The notes under the pieces: model-generated
Database searches by the model: none
What the model saw: only the letters and a program-made list of their open reading frames with translations
What the model was told of the DNA's origin: nothing
Part shown: positions 53,901 to 61,075 of the stretch, piece by piece
Position numbering within the stretch: the first letter of the stretch is position 1
How the letters are laid out: each line of letters begins with the position of its first letter
Position numbers and translations under genes: made by a program
Source: Massilia solisilvae
Lineage (GTDB): Bacteria; Pseudomonadota; Gammaproteobacteria; Burkholderiales; Burkholderiaceae_D
Direction of reading: 5' to 3'
Length of the DNA stretch: 64,000 nt
Assembly: GCF_024753215.1 (NCBI RefSeq)
Contig: NZ_JANUGV010000008.1
Span: 1-64,000, forward strand

Positions 53901-55806
53901 CGGTAAACGTCGTACCGCTGCCGCTCAGCGGACCGAGCGTGCCGCCGGTCACGGTGATGTCGCTTCTGGTGAAGGTGGCGCCCGGGTCCTCAATGAAGCC
54001 GAAGGTCACGGTCGCGGTCTCGCCGGCCTTCAGCACGCTCTTGTCGCTGGTAATGCTGACCGGCCCGGCAACGGTGTCGAGTGTGACCTCCAGTATCGCC
54101 GAGGCGGCGCTCTCATTGCCGGCCGCGTCGGTTGCCGTGGCGCGCAGCCGATGCACGTTGGTGGGCAGTGGGATGGTGGTGATCGACCAGCTGCCGTCGC
54201 CTGCCGCGGTGGTCGTGCCGTACACCGTGGTGCCGTCGTTCCCGTACAGCTTGACGGTAGCACCGGCCTCGGCCGTGCCGGTGATGACGACCGTCGGGAT
54301 ATTGGTCCAGTTGTCGGTGTTGCTGAAGCCGCTGTCGCTGCCTGCTGCCAGGTCGAGCGCCAGCGGCGCGGCCGGCGCCCTGGTGTCGAAGCTGAGCGAT
54401 GACAGGCTGGCAGCCTTGCCCTGGTTGCCATACCCGTCCGTGTACGAGTTCGCGGGCACGGCGATGCTGGCCGTACCGGCATTTACGTCCGCCGTTGGGG
54501 TGAACACCGCACTGCGGGTGGCGCCGGCGCCGGACAGCGCGCCAAGTGTGCCACCTGTGACCAGGATATCGGTGCTGTCGAAACTGGCGCCGGGGTCGCG
54601 GCTGAAGGTGAACGTGATGGTGGCTGTTTCGCCCACCTTGAGGGCGGGCTTGTCGCTGGTGATCGACACGGTTGGCGCTGCCAGGTAGGGCAGGTTGAGG
54701 CTCCAGGGTGCGTTGCCATTGCCGGCCGGGTCCTGGAACGCGTTGCCTGGCACCTCGATCTGCGCCGTTCCACTTGCGTCGGGCGTGGGCGTGAACACCG
54801 CGGTAAAGGCGGGATAGCTGCCGCTCAGCGGACCGAGCGTGCCGCCTGCGACGATGATGTCGCTGCTCGTGAAGGTGGTGCCCGGGTTCTCGATGAACCC
54901 GAAGGTGATGGTCGCGGTCTCGCCGGGCATCAGCACGCTCTTGTCGCTGGTAATGCTGATCGGCCCGGCCTCGGTGTCGAGTGTGACCTCCAGTATCGCC
55001 GAGGCGGCACTCTCGTTGCCGGCCGCGTCGGTTGCCGTCGCGCGCAGCCGGTGCACGTTGGTGGGCAGTGGGATGGTGGTGATCGACCAGCTGCCGTCGC
55101 CTGCCGCGGTGGTCGTGCCGTACACCGTGGTGCCGTCGTTCCCGTACAGCTTGACGGTGGTACCGGGCTGGGCCATGCCGGTGATGACCACCGTCGGGAT
55201 ATTGGTCCAGTTGTCGGTATTGCTAAAGCCGCTGTCGCTGGCTGCTGCCAGGTCCAGTCCGGTCGGGGCGGCAGGGGGGACGCCACCGAGGACCTGGTCG
55301 AATCCGATGGCACTGAGCGTCATCGTCTCGATTGCGCCGGTGCCGGCCTCAAGCCGCCAGTCGCCGCCCAGTGCGGCGGAGCCCGTAAGGCCAGTGGAGG
55401 CAGCGATATCGGCCCCGGTCAGCCCGGCCAGCTTGTCGATGAACACCTGCCCGACGGCGCCCCCTGCCACGGAGCATCCGTACAGGAGCAGGTCGCCGTC
55501 CGGGTTCAGCGCCCGGCCGAGTTCCTGGAACAGCAGCCGTACCGCCGGATCGTCCAGGCGCTGCGCATCGATGGTTTCGCGGCCCAGCGTCAGCGCCCCG
55601 TCCGTGCCGTGCGACAGCACATGGATCGCATCGTAGCCGGCGTGCGAGGCGGCCCACGCAGCCATCTGTTCGAGCCCGCTGCCCGCCGCGTCCAGCAAGA
55701 CGACTTCCACCCCTTCCGGTACGGCAGCCACAAGCGAAGCGTAGTTCGTTACGCTGGTGTCGATGAAAGCAACTTGCTTGCCGGGGAAGGTCGGGAGTAA
55801 GTTCAT
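47905..55806 (-). CDS. Giant Ig-repeat RTX adhesin with DUF4347 and DUF4214 domains
   Basis: A 2633-residue predicted secreted adhesin. Residues 1-175 form DUF4347 (HVLSHG at 62-67, LLYGC ending at C111). Residues about 176-2100 hold two alternating Ig-like types: seven units with DLAAASDTG...ATVTLY...GSWSVTTSALGAGTH, and twelve with SDKAALKAGETATITFTFSEDPG. An SwmB-like unit lies near 2105-2190. Residues about 2400-2465 contain RTX calcium-binding nonapeptides (GGAGNDIVGGGAGNDRIFGDDG). DUF4214 follows at about 2515-2625. No signal peptide is seen, which fits type I secretion with a C-terminal signal. No HlyB/HlyD/TolC genes are in the window. A likely role is attachment or biofilm, inferred from BapA/LapA-type architecture. 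Confidence 0.92.
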   Translation of the reverse strand: MNLLPTFPGKQVAFIDTSVTNYASLVAAVPEGVEVVLLDAAGSGLEQMAAWAASHAGYDAIHVLSHGTDGALTLGRETIDAQRLDDPAVRLLFQELGRALNPDGDLLLYGCSVAGGAVGQVFIDKLAGLTGADIAASTGLTGSAALGGDWRLEAGTGAIETMTLSAIGFDQVLGGVPPAAPTGLDLAAASDSGFSNTDNWTNIPTVVITGMAQPGTTVKLYGNDGTTVYGTTTAAGDGSWSITTIPLPTNVHRLRATATDAAGNESAASAILEVTLDTEAGPISITSDKSVLMPGETATITFGFIENPGTTFTSSDIIVAGGTLGPLSGSYPAFTAVFTPTPDASGTAQIEVPGNAFQDPAGNGNAPWSLNLPYLAAPTVSITSDKPALKVGETATITFTFSRDPGASFDSTDILVTGGTLGALSGAGATRSAVFTPTADVNAGTASIAVPANSYTDGYGNQGKAASLSSLSFDTRAPAAPLALDLAAGSDSGFSNTDNWTNIPTVVITGTAEAGATVKLYGNDGTTVYGTTTAAGDGSWSITTIPLPTNVHRLRATATDAAGNESAASAILEVTLDTVAGPVSITSDKSVLKAGETATVTFGFIEDPGATFTRSDITVTGGTLGPLSGSGTTFTAVFTPTPDATGTAQIEVPTNAFQDPAGNGNSFTYVNLLAYDTKPPAAPQALDLATASDTGDSNTDKLTKLPTPLIEGTAEAGAAITLYDSDGITVIGRGSAAGNGHWAVTTDALGSGTHTITAKATDTAGNDSAASTGLAVTIDAVAPTLAITSDKASLKAGETATVTLTFSEDPGSSFDANDIAVTGGTLGTLSGSGNTRTAVFTPSANTNGGTAGITVAAGSYSDSAGNDGGAGATPALTFDTAAPSLAIASDKAALRAGETATITFTFSEDPGATFDATDIAVSGGTLGSLSGSGTTRTAVFTPDANTDAGSASITVAAGRYADAAGNVGDAGASPSLTFDTAVPAAPLALDLSAASDTGASDSDNITRNRAPLVSGTATAGTTVTLYGSDGSTALGSATAGGDGSWSITSSALADGTHTLTARARDAAGNASAASAPLQVTVDTTGPSLAISSDKAALKAGETAAITFTFSEDPGASFTSDDVVVSGGTLGALSGSGATRTAVFTPDAATNGGSASITVAAGLYNDAAGNSGAAASTPALVFDTSAPAAPLALDLAAASDTGSSNSDNITRTTAPVISGTAEAGATVTVYDSDGSTVLGSATAAGDGSWSVTTSALGAGTHLLTARAIDAAGNASAASASLAVTVDTTAPTLAITSDKAALKAGETATITFTFSEDPGATFTSADIAVTGGTLGALAGSGATRTAVFTPQANTNGGSAGITVGAGSYADTAGNSGGAGLAPPLSFDTAAPSLAITSDKAALKAGETATITFTFSEDPGATFDVADITVSGGSLGALSGSGTVRTALFTPQAGTNGGAASITVAPGLYADSAGNSGTAGASPALAFDTAAPTLSITSDKAALKAGDTAAITFTFSDDPGASFDAADVTVSGGTLGAISGTGAVRTAVFTPSANTNGGAAAISVAAGRYSDAAGNGGAAGTADALAFDTAAPTLVISSDKAALKAGETATITFTFSEDPGASFTSDDIVVSGGTLGALSGSGAMRTAVFTPDAATNGGSASITVAASLYNDAAGNSGAAASTPALVFDTSAPAAPLALDLAAASDTGSSNNDNITRTTAPVISGTAEAGATVTVYDSDGSTVLGSATAAGDGSWSVTTSALGAGTHLLTARAIDAAGNASAASASLAVTVDTTAPTLAITSDKAALKAGETATITFTFSEDPGATFTSADIAVTGGTLGALAGSGATRTAVFTPQANTNGGSAGITVAAGSYADTAGNGGGAGLAPPLSFDTAAPSLAITSDKAALKAGETATITFTFSEDPGASFTGDDIVVSGGTLGALSGNGTTRTAVFTPDAATDGGSASITVAAGLYNDAAGNSGVAAFTPALVFDTRAPAAPAAAGLSAASDTGVSATDRITNNATPAFNGTAGPGTLVTLYGDDGKTALGTGTTAADGRWTIISAPLSAGKHALSFTATDAAGNVSLASDAMHVEIDTVAPSLLTAAVDGNTVTLTFDQEVFDPSAAGLLLTAGRSSYVASSISGSGTKVLSLALTSAVESGTQVMLAYDPAAASSELKDVAGNEVAGFAGRVLLNWTAPPVVTQQTEVTVDGVNVRQQLTVSDDGTTSQVMVIPVVAPGRVDAVGDNTVADIPLVKDAGGSSLLQAQVPVGMGVEVSGFAKPQPAGQSGTDLLRAIEARTGPGSSDQGAMTAGGTQFLSDLPKDNPLLVQTIIPTAAASGSTSTAPLVISAAPQAPGAAATALVVDVSKLAPGAAIELQHVQFAAIVGAATITGGPGSHIVWGDSASQNMMLGSGDDIVHGGAGNDIVGGGAGNDRIFGDDGNDVVSGGEGDDFIDGGNGTDILQLSGAGRSDYQMRVENGLLVLTQRNGGIDGTDRVAGVETLRFMGANGAPGELDFTKSDVATLVRLYDSLFGRRPDEAGLNYWIERSESGMSMQAIAAGFIDSIEAGKQPPTGNQPFVQWLYQTGLHRSGAAAEIDYWSHALDAGMSRTDLVLAFADSAEHVKLVGVIGTSIDVL
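50050..51030 (-). repeat. Adhesin internal duplication, C-terminal-side copy
   Basis: This segment of the adhesin gene is nearly identical to 51559-52539, at an offset of 1509 bases (503 codons). It encodes one DLAAASDTG-type unit and parts of the flanking SDK-type units. Sampled stretches such as around 50152 and 51661 match base for base. Confidence 0.85.
51559..52539 (-). repeat. Adhesin internal duplication, N-terminal-side copy
   Basis: The partner of 50050-51030. Differences are scattered single bases, several in third codon positions, for example TCGTTGTTGC versus TCGCTGTTGC. The near identity contrasts with the more diverged outer repeats and suggests recent duplication or gene conversion. 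Confidence 0.85.
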
Positions 55807-55982
55807 TGTAAGGATCGCGAATGCGAGAAATATACAGGCTGAAATTTCAAGATTTATATCAAAAAAATTGCTCTAAAGCTATGAATCTCGTAGCTTTTAG
55901 TCAACTTCTATCTGGGTCGCCCGGTCCGGTTGAGGCGCAACCGCGTCTCGGGCATGCAGGGTGTTTCGGCGCAAGCCAAGGC
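55807..55982 (-). promoter_or_regulatory. AT-rich upstream region of the adhesin gene
   Basis: The 176 bases between the adhesin start and the upstream transferase stop include a markedly AT-rich part (about 55820-55915) unlike the surrounding DNA. On the minus strand TTGACT (55904-55899) is followed after 17 bases by a poor -10 TAGCTT (55881-55876). AT-rich upstream DNA is a common target of H-NS-like silencers; this is inference. Confidence 0.4.
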
Positions 55983-57803
55983 TCAGCGCGCTTTCGGGTT
56001 CCCCAGGCCATGGCCGCTGCCGGCGAGCGCAGGCAGCTTGTCCTTGGGCTTGCCGGCCACCAGCAAGTGGCAGGCGCCACGCGTGGTTGCGCTGTCCCAG
56101 TCGATCGGCTCGGGCGCGTTCACCCATCGCGTCTGCGCCCGGAACGCTGCGCTGGCCAGGCTGCGCGACTGGTCGAGCTGCGTGGTGTCGATCGCGGCCA
56201 GGTCGAGCATGGTCGGCAGGATCGCTTCGGTGGTGATCGGCGCTGACGCGTTCTTCACCAGCCGTTCGACACGGGCCGGCCATTGCGCCTTGTATTGGTG
56301 CGAGACCCAGGCCATGGCCGCGACCGGGAATTCCTGCCGGCCTGAACTGCCGTGGCCGGACCGCCCGCAGTCGCCGTCGAACAGGGTCTCGCCGTGGTCC
56401 GCAGCGTAAACCAGCGCCGAGACGGCGTCTTGCCGGCCGACTGTCTCGATGATGCGGGCCAGCACGTAGTCGGTGTAGTGCATCGCGTTGTCGTAGGAAT
56501 TCTCGACAGCGAGCTTGTTGCGCCGGTCGTGGTGGTCCGGATCGTGCTGCGAACGCAGCGACGGCTGGAGGATGTCGAACGCAGGCGGATAGCGCCGTTG
56601 GTACGAGTCATGCGAGCCAAGCATGTGCAGGACGAAGAACTGCTTCTGCTCATGCCGCGCGAGGAATTTGGCCAACGGCTCGATCAAGTGTTCGTCGTAC
56701 AGGCCGTCCATGTGCATCGTGCGGATCGACAGGTTCATGAAGACGACTTCGTCGGCTTCGCGCGAAAAGTGCGAGACCTCGGTTTCGCGCATGCCGATCG
56801 GCTGCTGGTTCGAGATCCAGTAGGTCTTGAAGCCGGCTTCACGGAACGCGCTGACCAGCGACCTGGCGCGGTCGCGCCCTTGCTCCTGCGGCAGCGGCGG
56901 CGTGAGCATCGTGGGCACCGAGAGGTTGGTGTAGGTGAACGGCGTGATGATGTCGTGGAGCGGAATGACGTTTTCCTGCCGGGCGAGGAAGGAAGGCAGG
57001 CCACGGGTGTAGCCGTTCAGGACGAAGCGGTCGGCGCGCGCGGTCTCTCCAATCACCAGCACGTAGATTTGCCTGGCTGCCGGCGGGTGGAGCTGGCGCG
57101 CGTGGTAACGGAACAAGGCGCGCTGTTGTTCGGCGTGGCGCAGGTAGGTGTTCTCGCGACAGAACTCGCCGAGCGAGATGAAGCGGCCAAGCGGGAAGAT
57201 CGGGCGCACGTTGGCAAGCGGGGCAAACAGGCCGTCGTCGGCCTTCTTGACGGCCGCGGCCAGCCCGGCGTGCCCGGAGTCGAGCAGCAAGCGCTCGGCG
57301 GCCGGGGCGGCGGGAAACTGCAGCATCAAGGCGGCCAGCAAGGCCAGGACGGCGCGCGCGGCGCGGCGTGTGCCGCGCTGGTAGCAGCGCCAGTTCTGCC
57401 CCAACCCGCGGCGCGCGGCCCGTGCCGTCATCAGCCAGATGCCGGCCGCAAACAGCGTGCAGCACAGCAGGCTCGTGGCGCGGCCGCGCATGAAGTCCGT
57501 CGCTTCGATCAGGTTGCTGTCGCTGATCGACAGGAACACTGGCGTGCCCGGAGGCTCCTGGTAAACCAAAAAGAAGAACAGGTCGAACGGCAGCAGGACA
57601 AGCAGGAAGAAGGCCGAGTAGTACACGGCGCGCTCGAAGCTGGCGAAGGCCAGGTGCCACACGCAGAAGAAGGCCAGCGTCAGCAGCACCTTTTCGACAC
57701 TGACGAGCCTGAAGTCGGACAGCAGGAAGCAAAGCGAGGGCGACAGCCACGCCAGCAGGTAGGCGGGAAGCGCCAGCTTCGTCCAGGCGGGCCAGGTCTT
57801 CAT
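55983..57803 (-). CDS. Phosphoethanolamine transferase (EptA-like, sulfatase fold)
   Basis: A 606-residue inner-membrane enzyme likely to add phosphoethanolamine to lipid A or another envelope acceptor. Four or five membrane helices cover residues 8-175 (for example VLLTLAFFCVWHLAFASF and AFFLLVLLPFDLFFFLV). The periplasmic catalytic domain has the zinc-binding, phosphorylated T254 in VIGETARADRF, and metal ligands in AADHGETLFD and HGSSGRQEFPVAAM. I start at the ATG at 57803; a TTG at 57833 would add ten residues. Cysteines in the catalytic domain (GEFCREN, DGDCGRSGH) match typical disulphides. Lipid A change of this kind can give polymyxin resistance, but the acceptor is not shown here. Confidence 0.9.
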   Translation of the reverse strand: MKTWPAWTKLALPAYLLAWLSPSLCFLLSDFRLVSVEKVLLTLAFFCVWHLAFASFERAVYYSAFFLLVLLPFDLFFFLVYQEPPGTPVFLSISDSNLIEATDFMRGRATSLLCCTLFAAGIWLMTARAARRGLGQNWRCYQRGTRRAARAVLALLAALMLQFPAAPAAERLLLDSGHAGLAAAVKKADDGLFAPLANVRPIFPLGRFISLGEFCRENTYLRHAEQQRALFRYHARQLHPPAARQIYVLVIGETARADRFVLNGYTRGLPSFLARQENVIPLHDIITPFTYTNLSVPTMLTPPLPQEQGRDRARSLVSAFREAGFKTYWISNQQPIGMRETEVSHFSREADEVVFMNLSIRTMHMDGLYDEHLIEPLAKFLARHEQKQFFVLHMLGSHDSYQRRYPPAFDILQPSLRSQHDPDHHDRRNKLAVENSYDNAMHYTDYVLARIIETVGRQDAVSALVYAADHGETLFDGDCGRSGHGSSGRQEFPVAAMAWVSHQYKAQWPARVERLVKNASAPITTEAILPTMLDLAAIDTTQLDQSRSLASAAFRAQTRWVNAPEPIDWDSATTRGACHLLVAGKPKDKLPALAGSGHGLGNPKAR

Positions 57804-58006
57804 GAACGGTGCGTGACACTCTCGGAGCGACAAGACGAAGCAAGGTTATCCCTGTGTCCCGCTGATCGGTTTGCGCGAGCCCAAGGCTGGCGCTCACCCC
57901 AATCCGTGCCGCATATTCCTGGTTGCCGCGGTACGGTCGGTTGTACTATTGAACCATGTAAACGACACGGCCGCGCGGCCAATGCATCACTTGGGAAGGA
58001 TTGACG

Positions 58007-59797
58007 ATGACTATTCGGGCCTCTGGCGAGCTGGCACCCATGCATTTCATGCATCAAGCGCCGCGCCATCTCTTCTTCACTGGCAAGGGCGGCGTCGGCA
58101 AGACCTCGATCGCCTGTGCGACGGCCGTGCAACTGGCTGCCGAGGGCAAGCGTGTCCTGCTGGTGAGTACGGACCCGGCCTCGAACGTGGGCCAAGTGTT
58201 TGGGCAAGATATCGGCAACAAGATCACCGCGATCCCCGCCGTACCGAATTTGTTCGCACTTGAAATCGATCCGGAGGCGGCGGCGCAGGCCTATCGCGAT
58301 CGCATCGTCGGCCCGGTGCGCGGCGTGCTGCCGGAGCCGGTGGTCAAGGGCATCGAGGAACAGCTTTCCGGCGCCTGCACCACCGAGATCGCCGCCTTCG
58401 ACGAGTTCACTGCGCTGCTGATCGACTCGGCCCTGACCGAAGGCTACCAACACATCATCTTCGATACCGCACCCACCGGCCACACGATCCGCCTGCTGCA
58501 ACTGCCCGGCGCGTGGAGCGGGTTCCTCGAGGAAGGCAAGGGCGATGCCTCGTGCCTGGGCCCCCTGGCGGGGCTGGAAAAGCAGCGCGTCCAATACAAG
58601 GCGGCCGTTGACGCCCTGGCCGATCCGTCGAGCACCCGCCTGGTGCTGGTTGCGCGTGCCCAGCGCGCGGCGCTGCGGGAGGTGGCCCGGACGCATGAAG
58701 AGCTGGCCGCCATCGGCATTTCGCAACAGTACCTCGTCATCAATGGCGTTCTTCCCGCCAGCGAGGCCGAGCGCGATGCGCTGGCCGCCGCGATTCACCG
58801 ATTGGAGCAGACAGCCCTTGCGGCCATGCCGGATGTGCTCAAGCCGCTCCCCCGGGACCAGATTGCCCTGAAGCCGTTTAACCTGGTAGGCCTGGACGCC
58901 CTGCGCCACCTGCTGGTGGACACTGCCCCCGCCAGCGCGCCGGCCGCCGTGGCACTGCCACCCCAACTCGACGCGCCCAACCTGTCGTCCCTGGTCGATG
59001 ACATTGCCGGCGATGGACATGGCCTGGTCATGCTCATGGGGAAGGGCGGCGTGGGCAAGACCACGCTGGCGGCCGCCGTCGCGGTGGAACTGGCGCAGCG
59101 CGGGCTGCCCGTGCACCTGACGACTTCCGATCCGGCCGCGCATCTGGCGGAAACCCTGGACGGGTCACTGCCCAACCTCACCGTCAGTCGCATTGATCCG
59201 CATGCAGCGACGCAGCGCTATCGCCAGCATGTGATGGAAACCAAGGGGGCCAGGCTCGACGCCCAGGGACGTGCCCTGCTGGAGGAAGACTTGCGCTCCC
59301 CGTGCACTGAAGAGATCGCCGTGTTCCAGGCGTTCTCCCGCGTCATCCGCGAGGCGGGCAGGAAGTTCGTGGTGATGGATACGGCGCCCACCGGCCACAC
59401 GCTGTTGCTGCTGGACGCCACCGGCGCCTATCACCGCGAAGTGACACGCCAGATGGGCAACACCGGGGTGCACTACACGACGCCGATGATGCAGCTGCAA
59501 GACCCCAGGCAAACCAAGGTGCTCATCGTCACCCTTGCCGAAACCACGCCCGTGCTCGAAGCGGCGAACCTGCAATCGGATCTGCGGCGCGCGGGGATCG
59601 AGCCGTGGGCGTGGATCGTCAACAACAGCGTGGCCGCCGCGCATCCGGACTCGCCGCTGCTGCGCCAGCGCGCGCATAATGAGCTGCGCGAGATCGATGC
59701 GGTGGCAAGGCAGCATGCCCGGCGTTTCGCTGTCGTGCCGCTCTTGAAGGAAGAGCCGGTCGGCGTGGAGCGGCTGCGCGACCTGGCGCACCACTGA
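58007..59797 (+). CDS. arsA: Arsenite-translocating ATPase ArsA
   Basis: A 596-residue two-domain ATPase closely resembling plasmid R773 ArsA, which drives arsenite export through ArsB. Each half has a P-loop (FTGKGGVGKTS and LMGKGGVGKTT), the DP motif (STDPASNVGQVF; TTSDPAAHL) and the signal DTAPTGHT. The three As(III)-binding cysteines are C124 (SGACTTE), C183 (ASCLGP) and C433 (SPCTEE). Their spacings of 59 and 250 residues match C113, C172 and C422 of R773. The ATG at 58007 has GGGAAGGA 6 bases upstream. No arsR, arsD, arsB or arsC gene is within the window, so it is separated from its usual partners. Confidence 0.95.
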   Translation: MTIRASGELAPMHFMHQAPRHLFFTGKGGVGKTSIACATAVQLAAEGKRVLLVSTDPASNVGQVFGQDIGNKITAIPAVPNLFALEIDPEAAAQAYRDRIVGPVRGVLPEPVVKGIEEQLSGACTTEIAAFDEFTALLIDSALTEGYQHIIFDTAPTGHTIRLLQLPGAWSGFLEEGKGDASCLGPLAGLEKQRVQYKAAVDALADPSSTRLVLVARAQRAALREVARTHEELAAIGISQQYLVINGVLPASEAERDALAAAIHRLEQTALAAMPDVLKPLPRDQIALKPFNLVGLDALRHLLVDTAPASAPAAVALPPQLDAPNLSSLVDDIAGDGHGLVMLMGKGGVGKTTLAAAVAVELAQRGLPVHLTTSDPAAHLAETLDGSLPNLTVSRIDPHAATQRYRQHVMETKGARLDAQGRALLEEDLRSPCTEEIAVFQAFSRVIREAGRKFVVMDTAPTGHTLLLLDATGAYHREVTRQMGNTGVHYTTPMMQLQDPRQTKVLIVTLAETTPVLEAANLQSDLRRAGIEPWAWIVNNSVAAAHPDSPLLRQRAHNELREIDAVARQHARRFAVVPLLKEEPVGVERLRDLAHH

Positions 59798-59836
59798 ACG
59801 CGCGGGCCGCATCACGCACACGGGCGCCGGCAGCGG

Positions 59837-61075
59837 TCAGGTGTCCGCTGCGCGCGGCGCCAGCCATTCCTTCAGCTTGTCGTACACCTCGCTGCGGCTG
59901 AGCAGGTCGAGGTGGTGGATGCCGAACGCGATCCACTGCCGGGCGGCCGGAAAGCGCAGGGTGCGCAGGGCGTCGGTGTGGCGGCCGAGCGCGGTGTCGA
60001 GCGGGATCACGCCGTCGCCGAGGAAGCGGTCGCGGATGTCGCCCAGCCGCCGCCCGGTGGTGCCGGCGATGGTGTAGCACTTCACGCCGCGCGGCAGCGG
60101 CACCGGGCGCCGGTCGTCGGCCTGCTCGAAGCGGTCGCGGCCATGCCAGTCCTCGTCCACCAGGTTGCCGTAGCGTAGGTCGGTGATGCCGGCGCTGCGC
60201 AGGCGCGCCACCTGTGTCACCGGGGCGGCAAAGGCTGCCCGGCCAATCATTTCGACGAGCCAGTTGCCGTTGCGTTCCAGCGGGGCGCCGTGGTGCGGGG
60301 TGCCGAGGAACACCAGGTGCCTGAGCTTGCGGGTCCACCTGTGGCGCGCCTTCTTGCCGTAGTGGCAGGCGCTGCGCGCGACCAGCCCGCCCATGCTGTG
60401 GCCGATGAGCGCGATTTCCTCGACCTCGACCGGCCAGTTGGCCACGAGCTGTTCCAGCACCTGGGCGAACTCGCGCCCGTTGACCGAGATATGCCGGCCG
60501 GTGTTGTAGCTCAGGTAGAGCGCAGTGTAGCCGAGGTCGCGTTCGAGCGCCGCGCCGTGGTCGTGGTGGTTGCGGCGCCATTGCAGGTCGCAGCGGCACA
60601 GGCCATGCACCAGCACCAGCAGCTTGCCGGTGGCGCCCGGGATCTCACGCGCCAGCGCTGGCCGTTGCAAATCGAGCGCCTGGCCGTGCCGGCGCAGGCG
60701 CATGGGAATGGCGAGCGGATTGTCGCCGTCGGCCAGCCGGTCGCCAAAAAAGCCGTTCAGCGCGGCCAGTACCGATTCGCGCTCGGGCGAGGAGGGCCGG
60801 TGTCCCGGCAGCACGGCAGGCGCAAGCAAGCGGTCCACCCAGCGCCCGGCTACCGCGTGCGCCAGGCGCGCCCGCGCGTAGGCGCCGGCGCCGAAGCTGC
60901 CGATCCGGCCGCGCGCCAGCCACCTGCCGGCCAGCGCCTTGTGCGTGTCTTCCACCAGGTCGAGCGCGGCGCCAAAGGCCGACAGGCCGATGCGGCCGAT
61001 GCCGTGCAGGTCCGATCCGTGCAGGTGACGCCGCCAGCCGCCGCTATGGCTCGAGTTTCTTTCTTGCGCGTTCAA
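59837..61075 (-). CDS. Alpha/beta hydrolase (lipase/esterase-like)
   Basis: A 412-residue predicted serine hydrolase. The nucleophile elbow is GHSMGG in IALIGHSMGGLVARSA, preceded by LLVLVHGLCRCDLQW (oxyanion-hole region). TPHHGAPLER is a lipase-like segment, and DGVIPLDTALG and FGIHHLDLLSR probably give the acid and histidine. I start at the TTG at 61075 because a GGAG lies about ten bases upstream and upstream sequence is a shadow of the next gene; this gives a 32-base overlap with the TPR gene. The start is uncertain. It may act in lipid or polyester metabolism with the neighbouring phasin and ligase genes. Confidence 0.8.
   Translation of the reverse strand: MNAQERNSSHSGGWRRHLHGSDLHGIGRIGLSAFGAALDLVEDTHKALAGRWLARGRIGSFGAGAYARARLAHAVAGRWVDRLLAPAVLPGHRPSSPERESVLAALNGFFGDRLADGDNPLAIPMRLRRHGQALDLQRPALAREIPGATGKLLVLVHGLCRCDLQWRRNHHDHGAALERDLGYTALYLSYNTGRHISVNGREFAQVLEQLVANWPVEVEEIALIGHSMGGLVARSACHYGKKARHRWTRKLRHLVFLGTPHHGAPLERNGNWLVEMIGRAAFAAPVTQVARLRSAGITDLRYGNLVDEDWHGRDRFEQADDRRPVPLPRGVKCYTIAGTTGRRLGDIRDRFLGDGVIPLDTALGRHTDALRTLRFPAARQWIAFGIHHLDLLSRSEVYDKLKEWLAPRAADT

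Noticed and set aside
49478..54688. Long plus-strand frames (500-600 codons) opposite the adhesin
   Set aside because: They repeat with the adhesin periodicity and consist of Ala, Val, Pro and Ser-rich low-complexity sequence; they are antisense shadows of the Ig repeats.
47905..55806. Regular repeats resembling a CRISPR array
   Set aside because: Units are about 85-110 codons, in frame and translated; there are no short uniform spacers.
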